Assembly: GCF_003075075.1 (NCBI RefSeq) | Contig: NZ_QCYM01000011.1 | Span: 90,727 to 154,726, forward strand | Direction of reading: 5' to 3' | DNA from: Labrenzia sp. 011 | GTDB lineage: Bacteria; Pseudomonadota; Alphaproteobacteria; Rhizobiales; Stappiaceae | Length of the DNA: 64,000 nt | Shown: positions 1 to 8,593 of the stretch, piece by piece | Position numbering within the stretch: the stretch's first letter is position 1 | Layout of the letters: each line of letters starts with the position of its first letter | The notes under the pieces: generated by a model | Told to the model about the DNA's origin: nothing | The model's database searches: none | Seen by the model: only the letters and a program-made list of their open reading frames with translations | Translations under genes and position numbers: made by a program

Positions 1-487
1 CGATGGTGATGACCGACGGGGGAATCAGGATGCCGAGCGTTCCGCCGGCGCAGATGGTGCCGATCGCCAGCTCCGGGCTGTACTTGCGCTTCAGCATGGA
101 GGGCAGGGCCAGCATGCCCATGGCGGCAACCGCGGCGCCGACAATGCCGGTCATCGCGGCGATGATCGTGCAGATGATGATCGTGCCGACCGCGAGACCG
201 CCCGGAAGGCGGCGCGACCACAGTTCCATTGCCCGGTAGAGGCTCTCGATGACCCCGGAGCGCTGCAGCGTGCTGGCCATCATGACGTAGAGCGGAATTG
301 CGAGCAGCGCTTCCGACGTCATGGTGGAATAGAGATTGAGAATCGTCACCGACAGGGCGGCGGAGCCCCAAAGAAGCAGGGTGAAGAGCAGGGCAAGGGC
401 GCCGAGCGTGAAGGCAAGCGGCACGCCGGTCAGCAACAGGCCGACAAGGCTTGCGAACATGATGGCGAGGACGAATTCGGAACTCAT
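1..487 (-). CDS. dctM: TRAP transporter large permease (DctM), 3' part cut off by window edge
   Basis: Large membrane subunit of a tripartite ATP-independent periplasmic transporter, which imports small organic solutes using an ion gradient. Only the first 162 codons lie in the window, and the gene runs off position 1. The start ATG (487-485) overlaps the dctQ stop as ATGA, showing translational coupling. The visible part has the features of this family: an N-terminal hydrophobic helix, a stretch reading LLAIPLYVMMA, and a long hydrophobic run with GIVGAAVAAMGMLALPSM followed by GTLGILIPPSV. The substrate cannot be told from this subunit. Confidence 0.93.
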   Translation of the reverse strand, partial: MSSEFVLAIMFASLVGLLLTGVPLAFTLGALALLFTLLLWGSAALSVTILNLYSTMTSEALLAIPLYVMMASTLQRSGVIESLYRAMELWSRRLPGGLAVGTIIICTIIAAMTGIVGAAVAAMGMLALPSMLKRKYSPELAIGTICAGGTLGILIPPSVITI

Positions 488-990
488 GCGTCCGCTCCGA
501 TCTCAGGCGCGGGAAGAAACAGGACACGGACGGTTTCGGCGAACGCCTGGGCGAAAAGCATGGCAAAGGAGAAGGGCACGACGAATTTCAGCCACCAGAC
601 CGGCGGGTTCCATGCCGAAAAACTGGTTTCGCCCATGCCATAGGAGTTGACGGCCAGCGGCCAGCTCACCACGGCAAAGACGCCCGCGAAGATGGCGATG
701 ACAAGATAGGAGAACACCTCGGCGGCAACCTTAGGGCCGCCATGCAGCTTCTCGCTGAAGATATCGACCGCGACATGGCCCTTGAGATGCAGCAGGTAGG
801 GGCCCGCGAGCAAAAAGTGCGGCCCGAAGACAAGCGTGCTTGCTTCCATTGCCCAGACCGTCGGGGCGTTGAACGCGTAACGGGCAACGACCTCGAAGAG
901 CAGCATCGGGACCACCGCGAAGATAAGGGCGGCGGCTGCGATGAAAAGCACCCGGTTGATAGCCGTGATGAGCGAACAGATCTGTGTCAT
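484..990 (-). CDS. dctQ: TRAP transporter small permease (DctQ)
   Basis: Small four-helix membrane subunit of the TRAP transporter, 168 aa from the ATG at 990. An in-frame extension to 1044 exists, but the family normally begins just before the first membrane helix, as it does from 990. Four hydrophobic segments are visible, with the family-like stretch FEVVARYAFNAPTVWAMEAS in the second half of helix 1 and the loop after it. It lies 81 bp downstream of dctP and overlaps dctM, so the three genes form one operon in the order dctP-dctQ-dctM. Confidence 0.92.
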   Translation of the reverse strand: MTQICSLITAINRVLFIAAAALIFAVVPMLLFEVVARYAFNAPTVWAMEASTLVFGPHFLLAGPYLLHLKGHVAVDIFSEKLHGGPKVAAEVFSYLVIAIFAGVFAVVSWPLAVNSYGMGETSFSAWNPPVWWLKFVVPFSFAMLFAQAFAETVRVLFLPAPEIGADA

Positions 991-1071
991 GTAGCTGCCG
1001 AGGCAAGATGAAATGGCAACCGAACGGCGACCGGTGCGGGGCACCGGTCGCCGTCCAGCGGGAGGAAGCTC

Positions 1072-2112
1072 TTATAGCAGGCCGAGAGCCTTCATGAAGG
1101 CAATCTGGCTTTCAAGGACCCGGTTGGCAAGGTCATCGCCTTTGGTCGCCTTTTTCCAGGACTCGACGGCATCGGCACGATGGCTGGCAATGTCCGCTTC
1201 ATCCAGGTAGATCACTTCAACGCCATTTTCCTTGTACTTTTCGAGTACCTCGGCGTTCTGCGTGATGATGCGCTGGCGCAGGGAGCCGGAGATTTCACGT
1301 GCGGCGACCGCCAGAGCTGCCTTGTAGGAGTCCGGCAGGGCCTCATAGGCTGCCTTGTTGGCAACATAGCTTGTGGCCGTTGTCGGCTGGTGCACACCCG
1401 GAAGGATGATGAATTTGGCGACTTCCGCCAGACCTGCCTCGTAGTTGGCCGTCAGGTCGCCCCGGTCGGCAAAGTCGATGAGGCCCTTTTCGAGCGCCGT
1501 GTAGATCTCGCCTGTCGCCATCGGCGTGACCGCGACACCCATGTCACCCATTACCGCCGAGGCAAGGCCGACGAACCGGCCCTTCTTGTCGGCCATCTCG
1601 GCAATGGTTTCCATCTTCACGGTCGAATGGATCGGCTCCTCGCCGTAAACGGTGGGGGCGATGTAGAAGAGACCCGCCTTGTCGTAGGCTTCGCGCGCAA
1701 GGTCCAGTCCGCCGAGCTCGTAGAACCAGGCTTCGTACTGGTCGGGGTCCGGAAAGCCGAAGGGAATGGACGAGGTGAAGGCGAAGGCCGGGATCTTGCC
1801 GGCTTCGTAACCGTCATAGGTTTTCATCAACTCGAAGGCGCCGGCGCGAACCGCATCGAATGCCTGGTTCGCCGGGACGAGCTGTCCGGCCGAAAACAGC
1901 TTGATGTCGAACTTGCCGTCGGTCAGTTCGCTGACGCGCTCGACGAATTTCTTTTCATATTCGAACGGGGTCGTGCCTGCATCCCACAGGGCCTGCATGC
2001 GCCATTCAACGGCTTCCTGAGCCTGAACCGTGGCCGGTACAGTCAGTGCCGCCAATGCCGCCACGCCAAGGGCCGCGCCCGCAAGAAGTCCGCGTCTATT
2101 CAATCCTGTCAT
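1072..2112 (-). CDS. dctP: TRAP transporter periplasmic solute-binding protein (DctP family)
   Basis: Periplasmic receptor of the transporter, 346 aa, the normal family length. The N-terminus has Arg-Arg followed by a hydrophobic run and an Ala-X-Ala site near residues 30-32 (TVQAQ), a Sec or Tat signal peptide. The mature part keeps the DctP pattern: FSAGQLVPANQAFDAVRAG near the first lobe and a GEIYTALEKGLID segment in the middle. The layout resembles the 2-oxoacid-binding TakP branch more than the ectoine-binding TeaA/UehA branch. The substrate is unknown. The gene is first in the operon and divergent from a MocR regulator, which probably controls it. Confidence 0.93.
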   Translation of the reverse strand: MTGLNRRGLLAGAALGVAALAALTVPATVQAQEAVEWRMQALWDAGTTPFEYEKKFVERVSELTDGKFDIKLFSAGQLVPANQAFDAVRAGAFELMKTYDGYEAGKIPAFAFTSSIPFGFPDPDQYEAWFYELGGLDLAREAYDKAGLFYIAPTVYGEEPIHSTVKMETIAEMADKKGRFVGLASAVMGDMGVAVTPMATGEIYTALEKGLIDFADRGDLTANYEAGLAEVAKFIILPGVHQPTTATSYVANKAAYEALPDSYKAALAVAAREISGSLRQRIITQNAEVLEKYKENGVEVIYLDEADIASHRADAVESWKKATKGDDLANRVLESQIAFMKALGLL

Positions 2113-2175
2113 GGTTTCCTCCCTAGGAAGCTGTCGCTTTCTGGTTTAATGGTCGTGACTGTCATAAAAAATTTT

Positions 2176-2243
2176 GGGACAATCAAGGGACGGATAGCGG
2201 CAAAAATGAGGTCACTGTCCCAGTCCGATAGCAGGGACAATCA
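2176..2243. promoter_or_regulatory. Candidate MocR operator array between dctP and the regulator gene
   Basis: The 133-bp divergent intergenic region holds two identical decamers, GGGACAATCA at 2176-2185 and 2234-2243, 58 bp apart. A near-identical copy lies on the other strand (TCACTGTCCC, 2212-2221). A shorter GGGAC follows the first copy at 2187. The last decamer overlaps the ribosome-binding region of the regulator gene (ATG at 2246). MocR-type regulators commonly bind repeated sites in such regions; that this array is the site is inference. Confidence 0.55.
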
Positions 2244-2245
2244 CC

Positions 2246-3652
2246 ATGAGCGATGGCAGCCGGCGCCTTTCCCGTGTCGACCAGATCGTTGAAAAAGTTG
2301 CGCTGATGCTGGAGGCCGGAGCTTACAAGACTTTCGAACGGCTGCCATCCATCCGTCAGGCAGCGCGCGAGAACGGCGTTTCCAAAAACACCATGGCCGA
2401 AGCCTACGACCGGCTTGTCGCCCGCGGGCTTCTCGAAGCGCGGGCCGGGTCCGGCTATTATATGTCCCAGATCAGGGTTTCTGCACCCGCGTCTCCGGCG
2501 CCCCATGTCGCGGCTGCGGTCGACGGGGTCTCCCTGCTGCGCGAACAGCTTGAAAAGCATTACGAGGTGCGCCCGGGGGACGGGCGCCCGCCGCCCTTCT
2601 GGATGGAAGGATCGGAACTGAGGCGCCATTTCGCCAATGCCAAGGCGCCCTATCCGGAAGCCATTCAATTCGGCTACGGCAGTTGCTGGGGGTACGGTCC
2701 GCTGCGCGACCGTCTGCGGGTACAGCTTCTGGAACGCTCGATCCCCGTTCAGCCGGACGGCCTGCTTCTGACGCATGGAGTCAATCACGGGCTGGACCTG
2801 ATCATCCGTCACCTGACCGAGCCGGGCGATACGGTCTTTGTCGACGAGCCCGGGTATTACCCGCTGTTCTCCAAGCTGACCTTCGCCAAGGTCGAGATTG
2901 TCGGTATCCGCCGCGACCGGGACGGGCCGGATCTGGAGGATCTTACAGCGAAGCTGGCGCTGCACCGTCCCAAGATGTTCGTCACACAGTCCCACGGCCA
3001 CAATCCGACCGGCGGGTCCCTGTCGCCATCGCGGTCCTTCGGGCTGATGCAGCTCGCGGAGCGCTGGGGTTTCCTGCTGGTGGAAAATGATGCGCTGGCC
3101 GACATTCTTCCGTCCACGCTGCCGCGGCTGGCCGCCCTCGACCAGTTGAACCGTGTGCTTTATCTCGGCTCCTTCTCCAAGACGCTGTCGGCCAGTCTGA
3201 GATGCGGCTATGTGGCCGGAGCACCCGAGGTTATTCGTCGTCTGGCGGACATCAAGATGGTCACCCTGGTCAATTCCTCCGAACATGTCGAACGGTTCGT
3301 CTTCAACCTGATACAGGCGGGACACTATCTGCGCCACCTGAGACGCCTCAGGGGCCGGGTGGAGGAGGCCTGCAAGGCCACCTTCGGAGAGATGGAGAAA
3401 CTCGGTCTCTCTCTCATGGAGAGCTCCATTCCCGGCTTCTATCTCTGGGTGGAGTTTCCCGAGCATGTCGACGAGGAGGAGCTGTGCGCGCAGGCGAGCC
3501 GCCGGAGTATCTTCATTTCGCCGGGATCGGTCTTCTATCCGAACCGGAAAAGCCGTGGGCGCGCGGCCATGCGCGTCAATGTGGCCCATGGGACGGATCC
3601 GAGATTCATCGCGTTTCTGCAGGAGTATCTGGGCAGGGCGGAAGCGCGGTGA
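2246..3652 (+). CDS. MocR/GabR-type regulator (GntR winged helix plus aminotransferase fold)
   Basis: 468 aa transcription factor with two parts: an N-terminal GntR winged helix (about residues 8-75, with LPSIRQAARENGVSKNTMAEAY) and a C-terminal fold type I aminotransferase domain. PLP ligands are recognisable: HNPTG (near 252-256), the Asp in ENDALAD (near 282), and the Schiff-base lysine K312 in SFSKTLSASLRCG. Such proteins sense a PLP-reactive or amine ligand and usually control a divergent gene set. Here that is the TRAP operon. GabR, TauR, PdxR and EnuR are relatives, but nothing nearby tells which ligand is used. The start ATG has GCAGGGAC upstream, shared with a repeated motif. Confidence 0.93.
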   Translation: MSDGSRRLSRVDQIVEKVALMLEAGAYKTFERLPSIRQAARENGVSKNTMAEAYDRLVARGLLEARAGSGYYMSQIRVSAPASPAPHVAAAVDGVSLLREQLEKHYEVRPGDGRPPPFWMEGSELRRHFANAKAPYPEAIQFGYGSCWGYGPLRDRLRVQLLERSIPVQPDGLLLTHGVNHGLDLIIRHLTEPGDTVFVDEPGYYPLFSKLTFAKVEIVGIRRDRDGPDLEDLTAKLALHRPKMFVTQSHGHNPTGGSLSPSRSFGLMQLAERWGFLLVENDALADILPSTLPRLAALDQLNRVLYLGSFSKTLSASLRCGYVAGAPEVIRRLADIKMVTLVNSSEHVERFVFNLIQAGHYLRHLRRLRGRVEEACKATFGEMEKLGLSLMESSIPGFYLWVEFPEHVDEEELCAQASRRSIFISPGSVFYPNRKSRGRAAMRVNVAHGTDPRFIAFLQEYLGRAEAR

Positions 3653-3686
3653 CGTCCGGGCCGGCTGGCCGATCCGCACAAATGAA

Positions 3687-3711
3687 AAGGGCCGGCGTGG
3701 CGCCGGCCCTT
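3687..3711 (+). terminator. Hairpin terminator after the MocR gene
   Basis: Perfect 11-bp stem AAGGGCCGGCG / CGCCGGCCCTT with a TGG loop, 35 bp past the stop codon. It ends in only two T, so it is a strong hairpin but a weak intrinsic terminator. Confidence 0.6.
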
Positions 3712-4108
3712 CAGTTGCCCTGATGTTTGACTCGCTAAAATCTGGTTGGCCGACGAAAACCACGGGGGGCTGGGGGGCTAATGCATTCCGCAGCTTCCAC
3801 TGACCATACCCATCAGGGTATGAAGCTAATATGGTAAGTCAAAATGGCTGGCCAAGGGCTGGATTGCGGCAAAAACATGGAAATATGGGCGTTCTTTCTG
3901 GGCAAGGTTCCGTTACGTCCGTTTTTGCCGTTCTCCTCAGGAAATTGCCTGTCAAATCTGACAATATCGCGGCCTGAGCGGGCGATGCGGGATTTGCGGA
4001 CTTGCCTTCCGGACAAAAGCCGACGCATCATGACAGGCAGGTGACAGGAGACCCTTGCCGGGACGACAGTCCCGGCCGTTGCGGAACCGCAAACGGAATG
4101 GAGGCGGA
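3712..4108. other. Gene-poor stretch with several small dyads
   Basis: No convincing gene is seen in these 400 bases. Short reading frames on both strands lack ribosome-binding sites and family resemblance. The stretch holds a 7-bp hairpin CATACCC-ATCA-GGGTATG (3805-3822), a small dyad TGTCA-AATC-TGACA (3950-3963), and two strong hairpins directly before the DUF2794 gene (listed separately). The promoter of that gene must lie here, but no clear -35/-10 pair could be fixed. Confidence 0.5.
4057..4095 (+). promoter_or_regulatory. Two tandem hairpins in the leader of the DUF2794 gene
   Basis: Hairpin 1 is GCCGGGAC-GACA-GTCCCGGC (4057-4076), 8 bp and perfect. Hairpin 2 is CGTTGCGG-AA-CCGCAAACG (4077-4095), 8 bp with one bulged A. 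They abut each other and end 4 nt before the GGAGG ribosome-binding site at 4100-4104. They could shield the translation start or mark a processed leader; no known riboswitch class was recognised. Confidence 0.4.
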
Positions 4109-4498
4109 ATGAGCGAAGCCGATGACAGCGCGTTTCATCGCGGTGCGGGTGGCAACCCGTCGCCGCAAGGCCAGCCGGCTCCCCCTCCCAAACCCGTCGT
4201 CGCCTTCAACCGGCGCGAACTCGATACGATCCTCAGGTTGTATGGGCGCATGGTCGCGGACGGTGAGTGGCGGGACTATGCCATCGACCTGCTCAAGGAC
4301 AGGGCTGTTTTCTCCGTGTTCCGGCGCTCTTCCGAGATGCCGCTCTACCGGATCGAAAAGGATCCGAAGCTGGCCAGACGCCAGGGCGCCTTTTCGGTTG
4401 TCGCCACGGGCGGCGTTGTCCTCAAGCGCGGCCATGAGCTCGCGCAGGTTCTCAAGGTCCTCGAGAAGAAGAAACACCTGCGGCTGGTAGGGATCTGA
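4109..4498 (+). CDS. DUF2794 family protein
   Basis: 129 aa cytosolic protein matching the alphaproteobacterial DUF2794 family by its core, which reads FNRRELDTILRLYGRMVADG then WRDYAIDLLKDRAVFSVFRR and YRIEKDPKLARRQGAFSV. Residues 1-30 are a low-complexity Pro/Gly-rich lead. The start ATG at 4109 has GGAGG four bases upstream, better than an in-frame start at 4055. The family has no established function. The gene stands alone, with the autotransporter gene convergent downstream. Confidence 0.85.
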   Translation: MSEADDSAFHRGAGGNPSPQGQPAPPPKPVVAFNRRELDTILRLYGRMVADGEWRDYAIDLLKDRAVFSVFRRSSEMPLYRIEKDPKLARRQGAFSVVATGGVVLKRGHELAQVLKVLEKKKHLRLVGI

Positions 4499-4522
4499 AA
4501 CGGCCGCAACCGCGGGCCGGGA

Positions 4523-6562
4523 TCAGAACCGGAGCGACAGCTTGAAGCCGAGCACGTGGCTTTGGGCGTTCTCGCGGTAGGCGCCTGAATAGCCCAGAGA
4601 GCTGCTGAGGCCGGTGTCCTTGAAATCGAGTTCCATCCCGGCGCCGAGCATGCCGATGTCCCGGCCGAGCTCGGCCGTGGATCCGGTCAGCTGGGATCCG
4701 AGCAGCTGGACTTCGCGGGTATATTCGTCCGGTCCGATTGCGCGGGCATAGGCGATATCGAGCCGGGCGTGAAGCGTGGCGAAGCCGAAGTCGGCGGCAT
4801 GGGGGCGCATGTTGAGCCCTACTCCGGCTGTCGACCCGGTGACGTTGTCGGCCGAGGCGGACAGATCAAACACGCCGGCGCCGCTCTCGGTGTAGGAACC
4901 CATCCACTGGTGAACGAGGCGGCCGTGCAGATAGGGCCTGAGCGCACCGGCGCGGGTTTCGAAGCTGGACCCGGCCCTTGCCGCCAGCCAGCCGCCGAAA
5001 TCGGTGCTTTCGCTGCTGGCGCTCAGGCCGGAACCTCCCAGGACGGTTCCGTTCGTTCCGGCGATGTCCTTGCGCGTCTGATGGGTGCGGAAGGCGCTGA
5101 AGCCGGCGGCGGCGTCGGCAAACAGTCTTTCGTCGTCATAGGCGCCGAAGACTGCCAGATGGTATCCGGTCACGTCAGCCCGGTTGCTGCCCGCTTCGAC
5201 CCGGGAGCCTGTAAATCCGAGCGCGGCGCCGAGCGAGCCGGTGCCGGTCCGCAGCAGCTCCATGCTGGCGAGGGCACCGCCCGACCAGGATGTGGCGCCG
5301 CCTTGCGACCCGCTTCCCGAAATCCGGCTGTCGGCGACGATCGGTTGAATCACGATTCTTTTTTCCAGCGGCTGTGCCGGGTGCGCGCCATGGGTGGAGA
5401 TCAGAATGTCGTCGCCGGTAGCGCGGCCCGAAAGATCCTGACCGCGGCGGGTCAGGTCAATGATCCGGTCGAGAATATCCGCCTGGGCCCAGACGTTCTG
5501 GGCGGGAAAGGATGCCGTCTCTGCCTGTCCGGTGGCAACCAGGTTGCCGATGTTGAGCAGGCCCCATCCGTAGACCGTGTCGATGCCTTCGGCACCGATG
5601 TCGGTCGAAGTTTGAAGGACAAGATCGGCCAGATCGGTTGCCGAGGCATTCGGATACATTTCCCGGGCAATGGCCAGGGCTCCGGTCACATGGGGGGCGG
5701 CCATCGAGGTGCCGGAATACCGGACATAGCCTCCGTCGTTGGAGGTGGAATAGATCCCGTCCGCGTCTTCATCGTCTCCGCCACCCGGGGCGGCGAGGCA
5801 CCAAGTGGCGGCCACGCCGCACCAGTTGGCATAATCGGTGATCGTGCCATCGCGACCGACCGCGGTCACCGCCAGCCAGCTGGAGGTCAGCTCGGAAAAA
5901 TAGAGCGGCAGTTGCGCTTCCAGGCCGGGATTGCTTTCGCCATCGTTGCCGGTGGCCCAGACGAGGACCGCACGGCGATTGGCCGCATTCCGGAAGGCGC
6001 CCAGCTGTTCCGGCATGTTTTCCAGAACGTAGGCCCTGCCTTCTTCGATATCCTCCTCGTCTTCCGGGTCGATGGATTCGCTACCCCAGGAGTTGTTGAA
6101 GAATTCGATGCCCCTTGCGAGACCGTAGTCGTAGACCCGCGGAACGGAGATCTCCAGCTCATCGTCCTCGGCACCGCCGTCCTCGTCGAATATGGTGAGT
6201 GCGGTGAGTTGCGCGTCCGGAGCAACACCCATCATGCCGATGCCGATGCCGTTGCTGGCCGCGCCGATGATGCCGGAGACATGTGTGCCATGGCCGTTCA
6301 GGTCATCGGTGACGGGGGCAAGCGTGTTTCCGTCCAGGGAATAGCCGCTGAGGTTCGGTGCAAGATCGGGATGATCGGCCGTGATGCCGGTGTCGACTAT
6401 GCCGATATTGACATTCAGACCCGTGTAGCCGGCCTGATATGCTGCATCGGCATGGATCAGGGCGAGGCCATACTGACTGGAAAACTCGTCCGCGAGCGCG
6501 GCTGCGGGAAACAGGCTGGCGGCAACCGAGACAGAGCGAAACAGGACCTTGCGCATCGACAA
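4523..6562 (-). CDS. Autotransporter subtilisin-like serine protease (S8 passenger plus beta-barrel)
   Basis: 679 aa secreted protease of type V secretion. Residues 1-24 form a signal peptide ending ALA. The subtilase domain follows with the full catalytic triad: D57 (IVDTGI), H91 (GHGTHVSG) and S286 (GTSMAAPHV), plus the oxyanion Asn N206 (ATGND). From about residue 400 comes a Gly/Ser-rich autotransporter beta-barrel domain, ending in the outer-membrane sorting signal KLSLRF with a terminal Phe. The linker between protease and barrel is short, so the passenger is essentially the protease alone. Targets are unknown; host or envelope protein processing is typical for the family. No accessory gene lies nearby. 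Confidence 0.93.
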   Translation of the reverse strand: MSMRKVLFRSVSVAASLFPAAALADEFSSQYGLALIHADAAYQAGYTGLNVNIGIVDTGITADHPDLAPNLSGYSLDGNTLAPVTDDLNGHGTHVSGIIGAASNGIGIGMMGVAPDAQLTALTIFDEDGGAEDDELEISVPRVYDYGLARGIEFFNNSWGSESIDPEDEEDIEEGRAYVLENMPEQLGAFRNAANRRAVLVWATGNDGESNPGLEAQLPLYFSELTSSWLAVTAVGRDGTITDYANWCGVAATWCLAAPGGGDDEDADGIYSTSNDGGYVRYSGTSMAAPHVTGALAIAREMYPNASATDLADLVLQTSTDIGAEGIDTVYGWGLLNIGNLVATGQAETASFPAQNVWAQADILDRIIDLTRRGQDLSGRATGDDILISTHGAHPAQPLEKRIVIQPIVADSRISGSGSQGGATSWSGGALASMELLRTGTGSLGAALGFTGSRVEAGSNRADVTGYHLAVFGAYDDERLFADAAAGFSAFRTHQTRKDIAGTNGTVLGGSGLSASSESTDFGGWLAARAGSSFETRAGALRPYLHGRLVHQWMGSYTESGAGVFDLSASADNVTGSTAGVGLNMRPHAADFGFATLHARLDIAYARAIGPDEYTREVQLLGSQLTGSTAELGRDIGMLGAGMELDFKDTGLSSSLGYSGAYRENAQSHVLGFKLSLRF

Positions 6563-6648
6563 TCCGTAAAAATGACAGGATAAATTCTGCGGGAAGGATG
6601 CTAACCAGAAATTGTCTAATCAGTCAAAGCAGCTTTTCGTACATATGT

Positions 6649-6676
6649 AAAAAGGCCCGGCGGATGCCGGGCCTTT
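6649..6676 (-). terminator. Intrinsic terminator of the Bax-inhibitor-like gene
   Basis: An 11-bp perfect stem AAAGGCCCGGC / GCCGGGCCTTT with a 4-nt loop. On the minus strand it is followed by a run of T, in the right place 30 bp beyond the stop at 6706. Confidence 0.85.
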
Positions 6677-6705
6677 CAGAGGCTTGGTCTGACGCGTCAG
6701 TCGGA

Positions 6706-7488
6706 TCAGTTACGATTTCCGAACAGCTGCAGCATGAACAGGAACATGTTGATGAAGTCGAGGTAGAGACGCAGGGCGCCCATCACGGACTTCTTGGTGG
6801 CAACTTCACCGCTGTCACCTTCGTAGTACATTTCCTTGATCTGCTGCGTGTCATAGGCCGTCAGGCCGGCGAACACCAGAACGCCGATCACCGAGATCGC
6901 GAACTGAAGGGCGGCGGAGGCCATGAACCAGTTGACGACCATCGCGATGACGATGCCGATCAGGCCCATGAACAGGAACTTGCCCATGGCGGACAGGTCT
7001 TTCTTGGTGGTGTAGCCGTACAGGCTCAGGGCACCGAAGGACGCCGCAGTGATGAAGAACACCTGTGCGATCGAACCCGGGGTGTAGACCAGAAAGATCG
7101 AGGACAGGGAAATGCCCATCACGCCGGAATAGACCAGGAACAGGGTCCGCGCAGCGGAAGCGCTCATGGACTGGATCCGGAAGGACAGCCACATCACCAT
7201 GCCCAGGGGCGCCAGCATCACGAGCCACTTCAGCGGGCTGCCATAGATGGCGACACCAAGCTGGGTCAGCATGCGGCCGTTGCCAAGGCTGGCGACGGCG
7301 GCGCTCTGATCGGTGGTCGTTGCCATCATTGCGGTCAGCAACGCCAGGAAGCCGGTCAGCGCAAGGCCGATGGTCATGTAATTGTAGACGCCCAGCATAT
7401 AGGCCCGCAGGCCCTGATCAATGCCGGCCTCGGCACGTGTGCCGGCTGCCTGGTAGGCGCCTTGAGGTTGACGGTTAAAGGTCGACAT
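6706..7488 (-). CDS. Bax inhibitor-1/YccA family membrane protein
   Basis: 260 aa integral membrane protein with seven hydrophobic segments after a polar N-terminus of about 35 residues. It ends with the family motif region LTAYDTQQIKEMYYEG and a final hydrophobic helix reaching the C-terminus (LYLDFINMFLFMLQLFGNRN). This matches the alphaproteobacterial BI-1/YbhL/YccA branch. Relatives act as pH-sensitive calcium leak channels or as FtsH modulators; which role applies here is unknown. It is a single gene with its own terminator and a 22-bp dyad upstream. The ribosome-binding site AAAGGGG lies before the ATG. Confidence 0.92.
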   Translation of the reverse strand: MSTFNRQPQGAYQAAGTRAEAGIDQGLRAYMLGVYNYMTIGLALTGFLALLTAMMATTTDQSAAVASLGNGRMLTQLGVAIYGSPLKWLVMLAPLGMVMWLSFRIQSMSASAARTLFLVYSGVMGISLSSIFLVYTPGSIAQVFFITAASFGALSLYGYTTKKDLSAMGKFLFMGLIGIVIAMVVNWFMASAALQFAISVIGVLVFAGLTAYDTQQIKEMYYEGDSGEVATKKSVMGALRLYLDFINMFLFMLQLFGNRN

Positions 7489-7517
7489 GGTCGTTAAGAT
7501 CCCCTTTTAGATCGAAA

Positions 7518-7539
7518 TTGCTTGCGACATCGCAAGCAA
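7518..7539. promoter_or_regulatory. 22-bp dyad upstream of the BI-1 family gene
   Basis: Perfect 10-bp inverted repeat TTGCTTGCGA-CA-TCGCAAGCAA, with its nearest edge 30 bp before the start codon at 7488. The 2-nt spacer is too short for an ordinary RNA loop, so a protein-binding operator is more likely than a leader hairpin. The regulator is unknown. Confidence 0.45.
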
Positions 7540-7657
7540 CGCAACTCCCTCAACATATGGGAAATTGCGAGGCTCAGCACAAGTCAGGAGTCTTGAAAAA
7601 AACGTTATCCTGACCTGCCTGACGGAAGAAACAGCAATATGCTTAAGATTCCGGTGC

Positions 7658-8431
7658 CTATTTCATTGCTTTCAGACGGGAAGCGATCTGCCTGTCGCAG
7701 GTGCCGCCCGGGTTGCGGACAATCTCTTCGGCCTCGAAATCCAGGATTTCCCGTTCCTTGTTGCGCATCTGCTCTTCGCTCACGCCGGGCCGAAACCACT
7801 GGAGAACGGCATAGTCGCCACCGGCGTCCGTCAGGAAAGCGATCGGCCTGCCGTTTTCCATGATGCCCATGCGCCCGACACGGACCTCCTCGATGGATAC
7901 CTTGCGGGTCTTGCCGTCGATGGTCAGGCTGTTTCGTCCGACCCTGAGCTTCTTCAGTGTCGACCCTGCGGTGCCGGTCCAGTTTCCGAAAAAGCGCTTG
8001 CCCTTTTTCTCCACCGACAGGCAGGAATTCTCGAAATTGGGTATGGACAGGCGGACCGCCGAGACCTCGATGGGATCCCCGCCCTTGGGCGCCAGCGTGT
8101 ATTTCATCGAATTGTCGCCGGTGCGGTAGACCCGGATGCCGACCGGCGTGTAGCCGCTGTCACCCATGGTGCGGGTGAAGAAGTCGAACTGGTTTGCGTC
8201 GTTCGTGCCGGCGCGCCGGTAAAGCCAGCGTTTCGGCAGGCCGTCCTCGAAGACAAGCCAGTCACTGACGACCAGACCGCGTGGGCCTTCGGGTGTGTTC
8301 AACTGCCACACGCCGGTGTGGAACGGACTTTCTGCCTGTGCGCCGACGACAAATGACATCGTGGCTGCTGCGGCGATTGCCGCTGCTGCTGCGAAATTCC
8401 GAAACTGAACTCTACTGATAAATCCAAACAT
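7658..8431 (-). CDS. Secreted protein of unknown function
   Basis: 257 aa. An N-terminal Ala-rich hydrophobic segment ending AQA (about residues 14-33) is a signal peptide, placing the mature protein in the periplasm or outside. The mature part has no recognised domain. It contains two cysteines, NSCLS in the middle and GTCDR near the C-terminus, which could form a disulfide, and beta-rich alternating segments. The C-terminal 60 residues are more helical (SEEQMRNKEREILDFEAEE). It stands between BI-1 and the ybbAP pair without overlap and is probably transcribed alone. Confidence 0.8.
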   Translation of the reverse strand: MFGFISRVQFRNFAAAAAIAAAATMSFVVGAQAESPFHTGVWQLNTPEGPRGLVVSDWLVFEDGLPKRWLYRRAGTNDANQFDFFTRTMGDSGYTPVGIRVYRTGDNSMKYTLAPKGGDPIEVSAVRLSIPNFENSCLSVEKKGKRFFGNWTGTAGSTLKKLRVGRNSLTIDGKTRKVSIEEVRVGRMGIMENGRPIAFLTDAGGDYAVLQWFRPGVSEEQMRNKEREILDFEAEEIVRNPGGTCDRQIASRLKAMK

Positions 8432-8593
8432 TTACGCGGCCCTTGATCAATCTTTTCCGGTCCTTCCGGATAGCCAAGAATATTGCCGCGCGCAAGTTGC
8501 GTCGACCTGATGCCGCGTTGCACCTCCCGCGGATCGGGCGAAAGGACCGGCAGGTGCCGGCCCATGATGTGTGCGCAAACCGCTCGATGTCTC

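Noticed and set aside
1..3652. TRAP operon plus MocR considered as an ectoine uptake system (uehABC with EnuR)
   Set aside because: No ectoine degradation genes are present and the binding protein resembles the TakP branch more than TeaA/UehA.
3813..4044. Two overlapping small open frames on opposite strands
   Set aside because: No ribosome-binding sites, no recognisable products; treated as intergenic.
4769..6583. Long plus-strand open frame (over 600 codons) opposite the autotransporter gene
   Set aside because: It is a GC-driven antisense shadow; the minus strand has a complete subtilase triad, signal peptide and barrel.
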